Origin: Ditylenchus dipsaci
Taxonomy: Eukaryota; Nematoda; Chromadorea; Rhabditida; Anguinidae
Assembly: GCA_004194705.1 (NCBI GenBank)
Contig: SADC01001318.1
Coordinates: 930,001 to 994,000 of the forward strand
Length of the DNA: 64,000 nucleotides
Direction: 5' to 3'
Position 1 is the first letter of the stretch; the number at the start of each line of letters is the position of its first letter. The translations under genes were made by a program, and so were the position numbers. Below are positions 12,101 through 20,477 of this stretch, piece by piece. The notes beneath the pieces are model-generated. The model saw nothing but the letters and a program-made list of their open reading frames with translations. It ran no database searches and was not told where the DNA came from.

Positions 12101-15100
12101 AAAAATTGCTAAATTAAAACAAAAATTCAAAAAATATCGGAATTTGCAATTGCTCAGTTTCTACTTTGCGGCAAATTACGGCAAATTCACAATGCGTGTG
12201 AAACTGAGTGTGAGATTTGGGGTGTTTTTAACGCGAGAAGAGCTATACTTTTTTTCTTCACTGCAACTTCTTTTTTCAGTTGGTACCATTTTGTAGCCGT
12301 GGTGCGCAGAACAGATAAATTTATCTGAGCCGATAAATTTATCTATCAGATGAAATTTGAATAATTTTTATCTGACAGATAAAATTTTATCGGTTAGATA
12401 AAATTCGATTATCAAATAATAATCATCACAAAATTAAAACATGGGTTCTGCACTTGCGAATCTATAGAAATTTTTAAGAATTATAATGACTAAAATATTT
12501 GATGGGTTTCGCCAGAAATCCTGGCTGAAAAATTTGGAAACCCATCAACTATTTTAGTCACTATAATCCTTCAAATTTCTATAGGTTCGCAAGTGTGGAA
12601 CCCATTTTTAATTTTGTGATGACTCTTATTTAAAAATAGAATTTTATCTAACCGATAAAATTTTATCTGACAGATAAAATTTTATCTTGCAGATAAAAAT
12701 AATTTAAATTTTATCTGATAGATAAGTCTATCGGTTCAGATAAGTTCATCTCTTCTGCGCACCACGTTTGTAGCTAAGAGTCAGGGCTTCAAAATGAGCT
12801 ATTGACAAGCATTATCTGATTAAAAAAATGGGGTAAAAATGCTTAGGTCTACACTCAGGTCGACACTCGTCCGCGTGTGGGCCTGAGTGCGGTACTAAGC
12901 AATTTTTACCCAATTTTTCTTATTGGATGGTGCTTGTCAATGTCTCATTTTGAAGTGCTGAATCTTAGCTACAGAATCTTAGCTACAAAATGGTAACAAC
13001 AGAAAAAAGTTTCCGTCAAGAAAAAAGAACAGCTCTTCCCACGTTAAAAACACGCCGAATCTCACACTCGGTATAGAAACAACTCGCTACAAAAATGACT
13101 CGCTACAACGATTCGCTACAGCAATTTTTTTAAATGTCTTATATTTTACCAAAACAATTTATTTTTTATACTTAGGCGTAACCTTAGGTACAGGGTGAGC
13201 CAGCGAATGTTAGGACGGACTTAAATGTGTGGGTTTTGAAACATAAATTCTGTCCCTTTTCGATAAGTAAGTAAACGGTAGGTAAATTTATTTATGGCGA
13301 ATTCATCTAGGGTAAATTTATAAATTGAAAAGATGCTCCAAATAGATTCTAATAGATCTTTTTTCACCCCAATCCATTGCAATGTGGAGTGTGCTATTCT
13401 TTGGCTGCGAAGCGTCCAAATACCCTTGGTATTGTCTTCGCAAAAGGTGTGAAATAGGTGACAAGTGACAAAAGTTAGCTTAGAGAAAAATACTCTTTGA
13501 AGGGGGAGGTGGTAGTGCACTTGGGCTGCTGTGCTAATTTACTGGATACCTAGGTACGTCTAACTGAATGCTATCTCTTACTGGGTATCTCAACCTGAGT
13601 TTTACAATTCAAGTATATCACTTAGACTCATGTGTACCACCAAATAAATACTGTCACCCGGTAGGTAACTAGCTCACAAAAAATGCCGAACTATTTTTGA
13701 AATTTGCCAATTTTTTGGAACTTAGGCATATTTTAGACGCAGGGTAGGCCACCGCCCATCATAAGGGCTTAAATGTGTAGTTTGTATAATGAAAAACAAG
13801 GTAAGAAAAAACCCAAAAATTAGTCGTTGTAGCGAGTTGAATGTGTAGCGAGTCATTTTTTGTAGCGAGTCGTTGTAGCGACTCATTTGTTGTAGCGAGT
13901 CGTACGTCAGTCCTCACACTCAGGTCGACACTCCTTCTTAATGTGCCTTTTTTCTGACCAATTGGCAAAAAAATCGTTGTTGGAAAAAGCAACAGAATGG
14001 CTTTTATGGTGTTTTGAAATCACGCGAGAGACTAGAGTCTCCAGGTGTGTAAATTAGAGTTGCAGAAATTCCCAAACATAGAAACCCGGAATATTCCCAT
14101 ATATATTCCCGGAAATATTGGAAACATAGGGAAATATAGAAAACCACGCTTTCTTTTCAATTGTTAACGTCCTGAATGAATTGTACGTATAGAACACAAA
14201 AGCTTTATTAATAATCTCGATCGAACATAAGCATATCATCATCACTGCAAGTGACTTCTTCATTTTCTTGTTGCGACTCTTCTTATTTTTTGAGAGGCTC
14301 TTTTTGGAAATAAGAAATCGAAATACAAAAATCCAATAATGCCATTTTGTTAAGCGTTAAAAGTTGTTAAAAAGATGTGTTATAAAAATTGAACTCTGCC
14401 TTTGAAAAGTTGGCTAAAAAAACTGAACTCAAAATAATCGCAAAACAGAGTCGTCAGCTCTAATGTAGACGACCTGGCTGACTACAAGTATAAAATAAGA
14501 GGGAGTTACTCTATAAGAGGGAGTTTTACCGGTTCCTGAGCTTTGTGTGAATTATAAGCGACGTCTGTCCTTCCGAACTCTTCTCTGCTCTGACAATTCA
14601 AAAGAAACATTTTTTCAATGTTTCCAATTTTTGATTAGTCAGACACATAGAAGGACATATTCCCAATGTTTCCGGAATATTCCCGGGAATATTCCCGTTA
14701 TACAACCCTAGTGTAAAGTGAGGAAAAGTTTGACTACCAATTTCCCCAGATTGTTCAGCTGTCCACGCAAAGAGTCGCCAATTTGCCTAACAATCTCGCC
14801 GCGGAAAGGAGCGGGATGAGCACACCAAGTGGCATATGCTTCATGAGCTGCTTTAACAGTTTCTTGATAGTCTTGCACTGTCCCGAAGTTGACTTGAGCA
14901 ATCACTTCGTTGGTGGCAGGGTTGACAGAATCAACAACTTTCCCGGATCCTTTCCATTGCCCACTAAAATAAAAATTAAAAGTGCTATACACTGCCGTTT
15001 GAACTGCTTGTGGTCTGACACCGAAAAATCACTAAATTTAGTCGACCCTCGATAATTCCGCAAATTTTCAAAACGGGTGATATTAATTTTGCCCCTTAAT

Positions 15101-18100
15101 TACTAAAAAAATGCCCCCTAATCAGAATTTTTTTTTCTTAATTTTTGCGTTTATTTTCTAAATTTTTTTCAATTATCGTGTAGCCCAGGGTGTCAGCTTC
15201 CTAAAGAGCTATCAAACTCCGATGAATAATTACAGAAATGTAGATATTTAGAGGTTTAAATGAATTAACTTTTGTTTTTCTCTAATTTTTTCAAACTCAT
15301 AAATGTCTACATTTTTTAAATTTAGAGTGGATTTTGATAGCTCGTTAGAAAGCTGAGATCTTGAGCTACACGATAGCTCAAAAAAATTTGAATTCAGAAA
15401 AAAAATTAATTTCAAATTAGTGGGCATTTCCCAGCGAATTAGGGGGCATTTCCAGTAATTAGGGGGCAAAATTAAATATTACCCGTTCAAAACAGTGAAA
15501 AACGGGCAGTATGTGGTTTTGTAAGTTTCAAATAATTTTTGCCGGAAAATTAAAAACTCTTCAACTTTGTCTGGAAGAAAAGAAATTTAAATGATGATGC
15601 GACCGCTGAAATAATTCCAGCTTCCAGGAAGTTAGTTAATTTCACGTTCGATATAACGCGACCCCTGATATGACTTGACCTTTTTCTTCAAAAAAGCCTA
15701 AATTTGTTGACTTGTTCTGTATGGTCATTGTCAAAAATTTGTATAAAGTCTAGGAAAATTATTAAAGGGAGGGTGAAAGCTGTTAAAGGACCATGCTCGT
15801 GCAAGGCCCAGCAATTGTTGAAATTCGAATTGGCGGGGACCCAAAAACATTTTTCGCGGCGGGACATTTTATTTAAAACATTTTTGTCGCTTCAATTTTT
15901 AATTGCGTCAAACCCAGCAACTGTGGGTGCAGCGTAAAGCATCAGTACTCAACTGAACCCATGCCATTCAGCCGGGTTGGATCCCGATGTTGAAAATGGA
16001 CTAGACCTTTTCGGAGGGTCGTGTGTTCTGAGTTTTGGATTTGCCGAGCCTCAGGTTCGGTTGTCGCTTCGGGTAACTGGTTCAGGTCGGTATTCGAAGA
16101 CTTCGGTTCGGGTTTTGGTTTTGCCAAGCTTTGTATTCGCCGAGCCTTTGGCTCGGTCTTCAATCTGTGGGTGGCTGCTCAGCCTGTAAAGGAAGATACC
16201 AGAACAAGTAAAACCCGACTGCTCATACCGACTCTTCTCAAATTTCCTTGCTCTTTTGTAGGGTTGTCGGGGGCGAAATTTTCGGTTACCAGAACCGAAA
16301 TTTTCGAATATCGACCTGAACTAGTTACCCGAAGTGACAACCGAACCTGAGGCCCGGCAATTCCAAAACTCAGAACACACGACACTCCGAAAAGGTCTAG
16401 TCCATTTTCAACCTCGGGATCCAACCCGGCTGAATGGCGTGAGTTCAGTTGAGTACTCATGCTTTACGCTGCAGCCACAATTGCTGGGTTTGACGGAATT
16501 ATAAATTGAAGCGACAAAAATGTTTTAAATAAAATGTCTCGCAGCGAAAAATGTTTTTGGGTCCCCGCCAATTCAAATTTCAACAATTGCTGGGCCTTCC
16601 ACGAGCATGGTCCCTTAAGGAGATAGTCTCGACACGAAAGGATTTATCCTAGTTTTGTTTTTATAATGTGGTTCTAGAGCGATATTTTGTCAACAACGCG
16701 GTGTTGCGATCTTGGACAAACTTGTGCAGAATTTAAAGTTGGATTAGCATCATCAATATCAGAATTTCAAAATTCCTCCCAAAAATACCCTAAACATTGA
16801 AATGCAATCCTATATACCAAGAGAGAGTTGTCTGCATGTCTGTCGGTGCGAAATTGAAAAAGGTCTCAAAATAGTTTTTGGAAGTTGGTCTTGAGATGAA
16901 ACAGCGAAAATAATCTTAAGAGACTCAGTCTTTGAGAGTTTCATTATTTTTCAGTTCTGAAAAATCAGTGGTTGACTCTCACTTTATTCTATACTTTTTT
17001 TGTTTAGTCTCCCTCTTCGTCATAGCATCTCAAGTTGAGTGGTCGAAAAAACAAGGCGCTGAACCGCGTGGTGGTCATGTATCTTACTGTGAGTGTTACA
17101 TTATGTTGTGCTTTTATCATAAATAATTTTGTTCAGTCTCTCTGCTTCGGAAAGTTTCAAGTGAAGTTATGCAAGAATCGAGCTGCTCAACCCGCGTGGT
17201 GGTCATCTATGATACGTTTCGCTTGGTGTCTTGCTGGATGCGTGAAGAATTAAGTCTACGAAAATCTCATCATTGTTATTCGTATGATTTATATGTCAAT
17301 AAAATTTTCATTTCCAACTGTGGCTCATTTGTTGTCTTTTACTTTGTATTAAAACTGTGTCATGACCTGATTTACTCTCACTCACTCTGCTTCGTGATGT
17401 CTCAAGAGATGCTGAACCCGCGTGGTGGACATTCATGGTACTGAGATTGTTGTATTTCTCAATGTGTCAATATAAACTGTGATTGTTGTATTTCTCTGTG
17501 TCTCAATATAAATCTTTTTAATTCAGTCTCTTACGCGATTCGATAATGCTTTAAAAGAAGTGGCAAAGAATCAAGATGCTGAATCCGCGTGGTGGTCATT
17601 TATGTCTCTCTCTCTCTCTACTCGATGGTGCCTAAAGAGAAGCGGCGAAGAATCAAGAAGCTGAACCCGCGTGGTAGTCACTCATGGTACTGTGATTGTT
17701 GTATTTTTCAATGTCTTAATATAATTCTTTCGTATTTAGTCTCTCTCTCTCTCTTTTCTCGGTGGTTTCTCGATGAAGAAAAGAAAGATGATTGAAAAAT
17801 AGTAGACTCTTTGTTGGTATAATATCTGTCGATTGTATTTGTTTATCTTATTTGTTCGTTAGAATTAAATAATTGATTGAGATGCCGACCAGACATTTTT
17901 CACCATTAGTGAAATCCGTTGCGCGACATTTTTTTTTATTTTCGGTAAAATTCGGGTGAAACAACTGAATTTCACCAAAAATGTCGCGCGACAAATTCTA
18001 TTAATAGTAAAAAATGTCTGGTCGCCGAGACTGCTCAAAAATTTCAAATGTTCTATTATGTTCTGTGTCTTTTTAACGCGCTTATATCGGTGGAGCTTAT

Positions 18101-18735
18101 ATTGTTATGTTATAAAAAAAAGTTTGTATGAGAACCTAAATAATTTTTGAACTTTGTTGAGTCGTGTCATTTGGTAGCATAAATTTCAAATTGTCACGAT
18201 ATGAGTTATATTTTGCAACAAAGGTTCATCGTAAAATAAAACCCGCCCGTAGGGCGGGCAAAAACTAGTATAAGACTAATCAGCCTTTTTATGGGTTTTC
18301 CACCTTTTTTCATTTCAATTTTTAGTGCATTTTTTAAATAAATTTTGAATTTCTGATATTGATGGTGCTAATACAACTTTTAATTCTGCATAAAATTATC
18401 TGACATTGCAACACCAAGTTTTCGACAAAATATGGGTCTAAAACCAAATTTTTACTTGAAGTAATCCTTTCGTGTCGAGACTATCTCCTTAGCAGCTTTC
18501 ACCCTCCTTTAAGCTGCTTACTTAAAAACTCCATTGTTCTTTTCAGTCAGACCAAGCTCTAAAACGCATTAAAAATATAGAATACAATGATTTATTTATG
18601 CAAATTCCTACCTTTTAAAAAAGAATATTTAGGAGAGTTGATCAAAAAGGCGGAGGAGGACATTTTTCGCAAATAAAATTGATAAAAGGCAGTCTTTGGT
18701 ATGTTTAATGAGAGGCGCATGTGGAATATACCCAT
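2096..18735 (-). CDS. ALDH7A1: ALDH7A1 (antiquitin), alpha-aminoadipic semialdehyde dehydrogenase, 16 exons
   Basis: NAD-dependent aldehyde dehydrogenase family 7; in animals it oxidises alpha-aminoadipic semialdehyde in lysine breakdown and other aldehydes, in mitochondria and cytosol. Sixteen exons on the minus strand join into about 510 residues from the inner start, matching the roughly 511 of the usual cytosolic form. Visible landmarks in order: SAFNFP, SFTGST (NAD-binding region), ELGGNN with the catalytic Glu, GTAGQRCTT with the catalytic Cys split by an intron, ETFAPI, and the family-7-specific [13 protein letters not shown] and GGGRESGSD near the C terminus. The gene diverges from SBDS. 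Exons 13 and 13/14 need one extra base each to stay in frame; I read these as assembly indels rather than a pseudogene because all catalytic residues and splice sites persist. Confidence 0.95.
2194..2211 (-). CDS. ALDH7A1: 18-nt microexon of ALDH7A1
   Basis: The sequence is ATATATGCGCCGTTCAAC, preceded by CAG and followed by GTAAT on the minus strand. With the two bases left over from exon 14 (CA) and one from exon 16 (C) it encodes exactly YMRRST, flanked by Q and C. These are the residues the family has between DSWKQ and CTINY. Both phases fit. Confidence 0.85.
3212..3370. repeat. GGCGTAGCCAGGGGGG hairpin repeat in ALDH7A1 intron 12
   Basis: GGCGTAGCCAGGGG at 3214 and CTGGCTACGCC at 3357 are inverted, with two GGGGCTATAGCCCCCCC-like segments between. 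A short dispersed repeat, not coding. Confidence 0.65.
3600..4474. repeat. Two adjacent foldbacks in ALDH7A1 intron 12
   Basis: The first (about 3615-3995) pairs GCCCTCAAAAGTCTGAATTTC with its complement ending TTTTGAGGGCGC. The second (4081-4474) pairs AGAGCTGTGCATCGGGATTTC with its complement. Neither carries a gene. Confidence 0.7.
4609..5276 (-). CDS. ALDH7A1: ALDH7A1 exons 8-12 (catalytic core)
   Basis: Exon 8 is 5170-5276 ([20 protein letters not shown]). Exon 9 is 5087-5119 ([11 protein letters not shown], general-base Glu). Exon 10 is 4963-5037 (ends GTAGQ). Exon 11 is 4849-4899 and begins RCTTTRR with the nucleophilic Cys. Exon 12 is 4609-4752 ([13 protein letters not shown] to ETIAS). 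The gap-free alignment of exon 11 runs past the first GT into VYDE, so its donor is GC (GAG|GCACGC). Intron 7, upstream of exon 8, is about 5.2 kb and contains SINEs and a tandem array. Confidence 0.9.
6226..6392 (-). mobile_element. tRNA-derived SINE copy 1
   Basis: On the minus strand: GGTTTGGTGGCCTACTGGTT with box A TGGCCTACTGGTTAAGGC, then TTTCCCTGCGGATCCAAAGG and a box B-like GGGATCAAATATCCC. The upstream part is GCGTCTTCGACGCAAGTGATG. It is nearly identical to copy 2. Confidence 0.7.
6393..6743 (-). other. GC-richer spacer between the SINE copies
   Basis: A roughly 350-base stretch of distinctly different composition. On the minus strand it has a Lys/Ser/Gln-rich reading ([31 protein letters not shown]) and then [19 protein letters not shown] recognise no domain. 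It may be part of the SINE body or a fragment of a parent retroelement. Confidence 0.4.
6744..6910 (-). mobile_element. tRNA-derived SINE copy 2
   Basis: Same 165-base unit and orientation as the copy at 6226, with only a few differences (AAACGCC for AAATGCC, one G fewer). The two are about 350 bases apart. Confidence 0.7.
8160..8960. repeat. Degenerate tandem array, units about 170 bp, ALDH7A1 intron 7
   Basis: Four to five diverged units each contain TGGATATCCACCTGGATGG-like, CATACGTAAAATCGTG-like and CCGAAACC..GGTCGGTA-like segments. Order and spacing recur. No gene. Confidence 0.65.
10512..11865 (-). CDS. ALDH7A1: ALDH7A1 exons 4-7
   Basis: Exon 4 is about 11719-11865 (VSLEMGKIL ... [10 protein letters not shown]). 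Exon 5 is 11559-11622 ([17 protein letters not shown]). Exon 6 is 10671-10729 ([19 protein letters not shown]). Exon 7 is 10512-10617 ([18 protein letters not shown]). Splice signals are canonical except at the end of exon 4: the alignment to the family continues without a gap through YHQIM and resumes at QWNP, but no GT or GC follows the ATG codon (it reads ATG-AAAAAAA). The only GT nearby, 16 bases earlier, gives the wrong phase. Confidence 0.88.
10860..11536. mobile_element. TTAA-flanked element filling ALDH7A1 intron 5
   Basis: The inverted ends are AGGGGGGAACCTTATATACG (left, after TTAA) and its near-complement ending CTCCCC before TTAA at about 11536-11540. ATATACGCATCGCC is inside both. 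A second foldback lies within it (about 11060-11276, CAACTTGGTTTCTAACAAAAC inverted). It makes up most of the 829-bp intron, ending about 20 bases from the exon 5 donor. Confidence 0.75.
12290..12780. repeat. Foldback with AGATAAATTTATCTG arms
   Basis: GTGGTGCGCAGAACAGATAAA is inverted as its complement ending TCTTCTGCGCACCACG (about 12300-12770). An inner pair is GGGTTCTGCACTTGCGAATC and its partner. It is embedded in a larger inverted structure (about 12160-13060) marked by TTTGTAGCTAAGATTC and TCGACACTCGTCCGCG, a relative of which is at 32760-33110. Confidence 0.7.
13075..13905. repeat. Inverted TGTAGCGAGTC arrays
   Basis: ACTCGCTACAA units at 13078-13115 and TGTAGCGAGTC units (six) at 13828-13900 face each other across about 700 bases of non-repeat sequence in ALDH7A1 intron 3. 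The short arrays look like the termini of one element. Confidence 0.6.
14738..18735 (-). CDS. ALDH7A1: ALDH7A1 exons 1-3 (N terminus)
   Basis: Exon 1 is 18612-18663 from the inner ATG ([17 protein letters not shown]), which aligns with the family's cytosolic start MST..LINQPQY. The same frame stays open upstream with ATGs at 18718-18720 and 18733-18735, then a stop. The extension [19 protein letters not shown] is basic with no acidic residue, like a mitochondrial presequence. Exon 2 is 18522-18558 ([13 protein letters not shown]). Exon 3 is 14738-14963 (from [16 protein letters not shown] to NNLGKL). Phases agree at both junctions. Intron 2 is about 3.6 kb and filled with nested transposons. 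Confidence 0.9.
15088..15482. repeat. Foldback family F, copy 1
   Basis: TTTGCCCCTTAATTACTAAA and its complement ending TAGGGGGCAAAATTA, with CTACACGATA / TATCGTGTAG and TAACGAGCTATCAAA-type segments inside. A second copy is at 51043. Confidence 0.65.
15781..16612. mobile_element. TTAA-flanked foldback element B
   Basis: An inverted pair of arms longer than 300 bases: AGGACCATGCTCG... at the left and ...CGAGCATGGTCCC at the right, each next to TTAA. Conserved arm landmarks are CCCAGCAATTGTTGAAATTYGAATT and the GTTGGATCC..ATGTTGAAAATGGAC region around 15975 and 16410. It inserted into the left arm of element A. Confidence 0.8.
16808..18268 (+). mobile_element. Non-autonomous Helitron in ALDH7A1 intron 2
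   Basis: The 3' end is a classic Helitron terminus: hairpin CCCGCCCGTAGGGCGGG, then CAAAAACTAG, followed by T. The proposed 5' end is A|TCCTATATACCAAGAGAG, giving insertion between A and T. No Rep/helicase gene is present. The interior contains a tandem repeat array. The element sits in the loop of a foldback repeat whose arms continue on both sides, which supports both ends. Confidence 0.7.
17030..17790 (+). repeat. Five-copy tandem array in the Helitron
   Basis: The core GAACCCGCGTGGTGGTCAT or a close variant recurs near 17054, 17182, 17409, 17576 and 17659. It is followed by a variable TATGGTACTGTGATTGTTGTATTT segment and preceded by TTCAGTCTCTC plus an AAGAATCAAG spacer. Spacing is uneven (about 80-230 bases). 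No coding potential is visible. Confidence 0.75.
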
Positions 18736-19352
18736 TAAATGGACAGACTAAAAGGGTTCCACGCATCCAACAAAAACGTGATTACACAATTGCCAAGGGA
18801 CTGGCCAAATTGATAAGGATCATCACAACTCGATAAGGAGAACTTGTGTCAACATGTCATTGAAAATGAATTTAAAATTGCGCCTTGTTGTTCTAACTCT
18901 TTTAAAAATAGATTGTGGTCAACAAGGTGTCGCAAAAGCACGAGATATTTCCGTGAGATCACGAAATAAGTGCCGTTGCTGAAACGTAATCGGCCGGAAC
19001 CCTGGCTTGGTACCCAGGACAGGTATCTGCAAAGTTCCCAATGCAAAACACCAATTTGCATGTTTTTTCATGAATGTTTTGTGAAAATGGTTTACCATAA
19101 AAAATCCGGGCTTTACTTTTTATCATTCTCACCAGAACACATGGGATATGGATGACAAGGTTTATTCTTTATAAACTTGTCCATAGTTATTTTGCAACAC
19201 CAACTACCTTAGGCGTCCAAAGCTAAAATGTGAAAAAACATCAAAAAAATCGCGATTATATTGGTTCTGGACCGAACAATAGACACCCTTTTAAGCTTTT
19301 GAAGTCGTGTGTATTTGTGATATTATCAGTTTGTGTATTCCAACATAAGATT

Positions 19353-19440
19353 AAAGGGGGAGGAAACTTTATATACGCATCGCCTAGGGTCGACGGTTAA
19401 AATCCCCTGGTTCACACCCTATTTATTTCACTCTACTTTT
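19353..19440 (+). repeat. Single end of the ATATACGCATCGCC TTAA family
   Basis: TTAA|AGGGGGAGGAAACTTTATAT then ACGCATCGCCTAGGGTCGACGG matches the left end of the 10860 element. No matching right end was found nearby, so it is probably a solo or truncated copy. Confidence 0.5.
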
Positions 19441-20094
19441 CAGTAAGTTCACTGACTTCTAGAAGCAAAAACTATCGAACAATCAATTGGAATCATTTCT
19501 AGCACTAATTTACTGTAAACAACTACCTTAATTTTGCGATTTTATGCAAAAAAAACATCAAAATAAAGGATGGCATGAAATTAGACATTGTTAAAAAAGG
19601 TGTGTAAAACTGCAAGACTACAAAATTTCAGAAATAAAAGTTGATGTGATAATCATTCACTTTTATACAGATTCTTTTAACGGATTCATGTTCAGAATGG
19701 TCGATTTGCTTAAAAAACTGCTCTAAAAATTAGAGACCGGCATTTGCCCTTTGGCGATGTTGCGATGCGAAGTTTTTAAGCCGAAATATTTGCGTGCGAT
19801 GTTGCGATGCGATGTCGGTATTTGAGTGCGATACATCGCTGCGATGTTTTACATTAAATTTTCGAGTGCGATGTTGAAATTTCGACCGAATATTTGCGAA
19901 AAAATTTCGAACCTTTTCAAAAAAAACAAATCTCAATCGGTCGTATCATGCATATATTTACTTTTATTCATATCCAGACAACACCAATCCTATCAGACAT
20001 TCTACTAAACACTAATACGAGAATTGGCGCTAGTAGCGAAGCGAATAAAAGTACTCTTTTTGTGGAAAACAGTTTTTCTGGGGCCACCCAGTAG

Positions 20095-20285
20095 CTGAAA
20101 TTTCCTCAGGAATCCGAATCAAAAACAGAATTTTAAAATAACGCGTGGTCGCTGAGATATGACCTAAAGTTGGATGGTCATCATTTAAAAATGACAAGCA
20201 CGCAACTTTAGGTCATATCTCGGCGACCACGCGTTATTTTAAAATTCTGTTTTTTGATTCGGATTCCTGAGGAAATTTCATTTGG
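20095..20285. repeat. Near-perfect palindrome upstream of SBDS
   Basis: GAAATTTCCTCAGGAATCCG through ATAACGCGTGGTCGC is mirrored to TCGGATTCCTGAGGAAATTTC. A looser relative is the palindrome at 43391-43590 (CTTCCTGAATCCGAATCCG). Confidence 0.75.
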
Positions 20286-20477
20286 GAAATTTTGGATTCT
20301 GACCATCCACAAACTCTTCCTTCCGGAGCAGTTTTCACCTACTTGACCAGACATCGAAGGAAAAGGACCCGCGCCATCGTGTTCAGCACCTTCTGTTCTA
20401 CCCGTTGTCGTGTTGGGGGCACCGGGCCTTCCCGTGTTAATCCTATAATAAAATTCATATTTTCAGCAAAAAGCAAG

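Larger units (their letters stand above)
15763..18512. mobile_element. TTAA-flanked foldback element A, doubly invaded
   Basis: The outer ends are TTAA|AGGGAGGGTGAAAGCTG on the left and its complement ending at TTAA near 18512 on the right. The arms continue as AGATAGTCTCGACACGAAAGG (16622 onward versus about 18465-18488) and a TTGATGATGCTAATCC-like stretch. The left arm is split by foldback B and the loop by the Helitron. The right end stops about 10 bases from ALDH7A1 exon 2. Confidence 0.75.
18736..20477. other. Divergent intergenic region between ALDH7A1 and SBDS
   Basis: About 1.7 kb separates the two head-to-head starts. It holds one TTAA-flanked TIR end (about 19353-19400), a GCGATGTTGCGATGCGA-type short repeat (19750-19870) and a perfect-looking palindrome at 20095-20285 just before SBDS. 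I see no clear TATA box; promoters must lie here but cannot be placed. Confidence 0.5.

Noticed and set aside
20292..20477. Possible N-terminal extension of SBDS, in frame with its ATG
   Set aside because: SBDS proteins begin at the position of [11 protein letters not shown]; the upstream reading has no ATG at its start, is unlike SBDS, and runs out of a palindrome.
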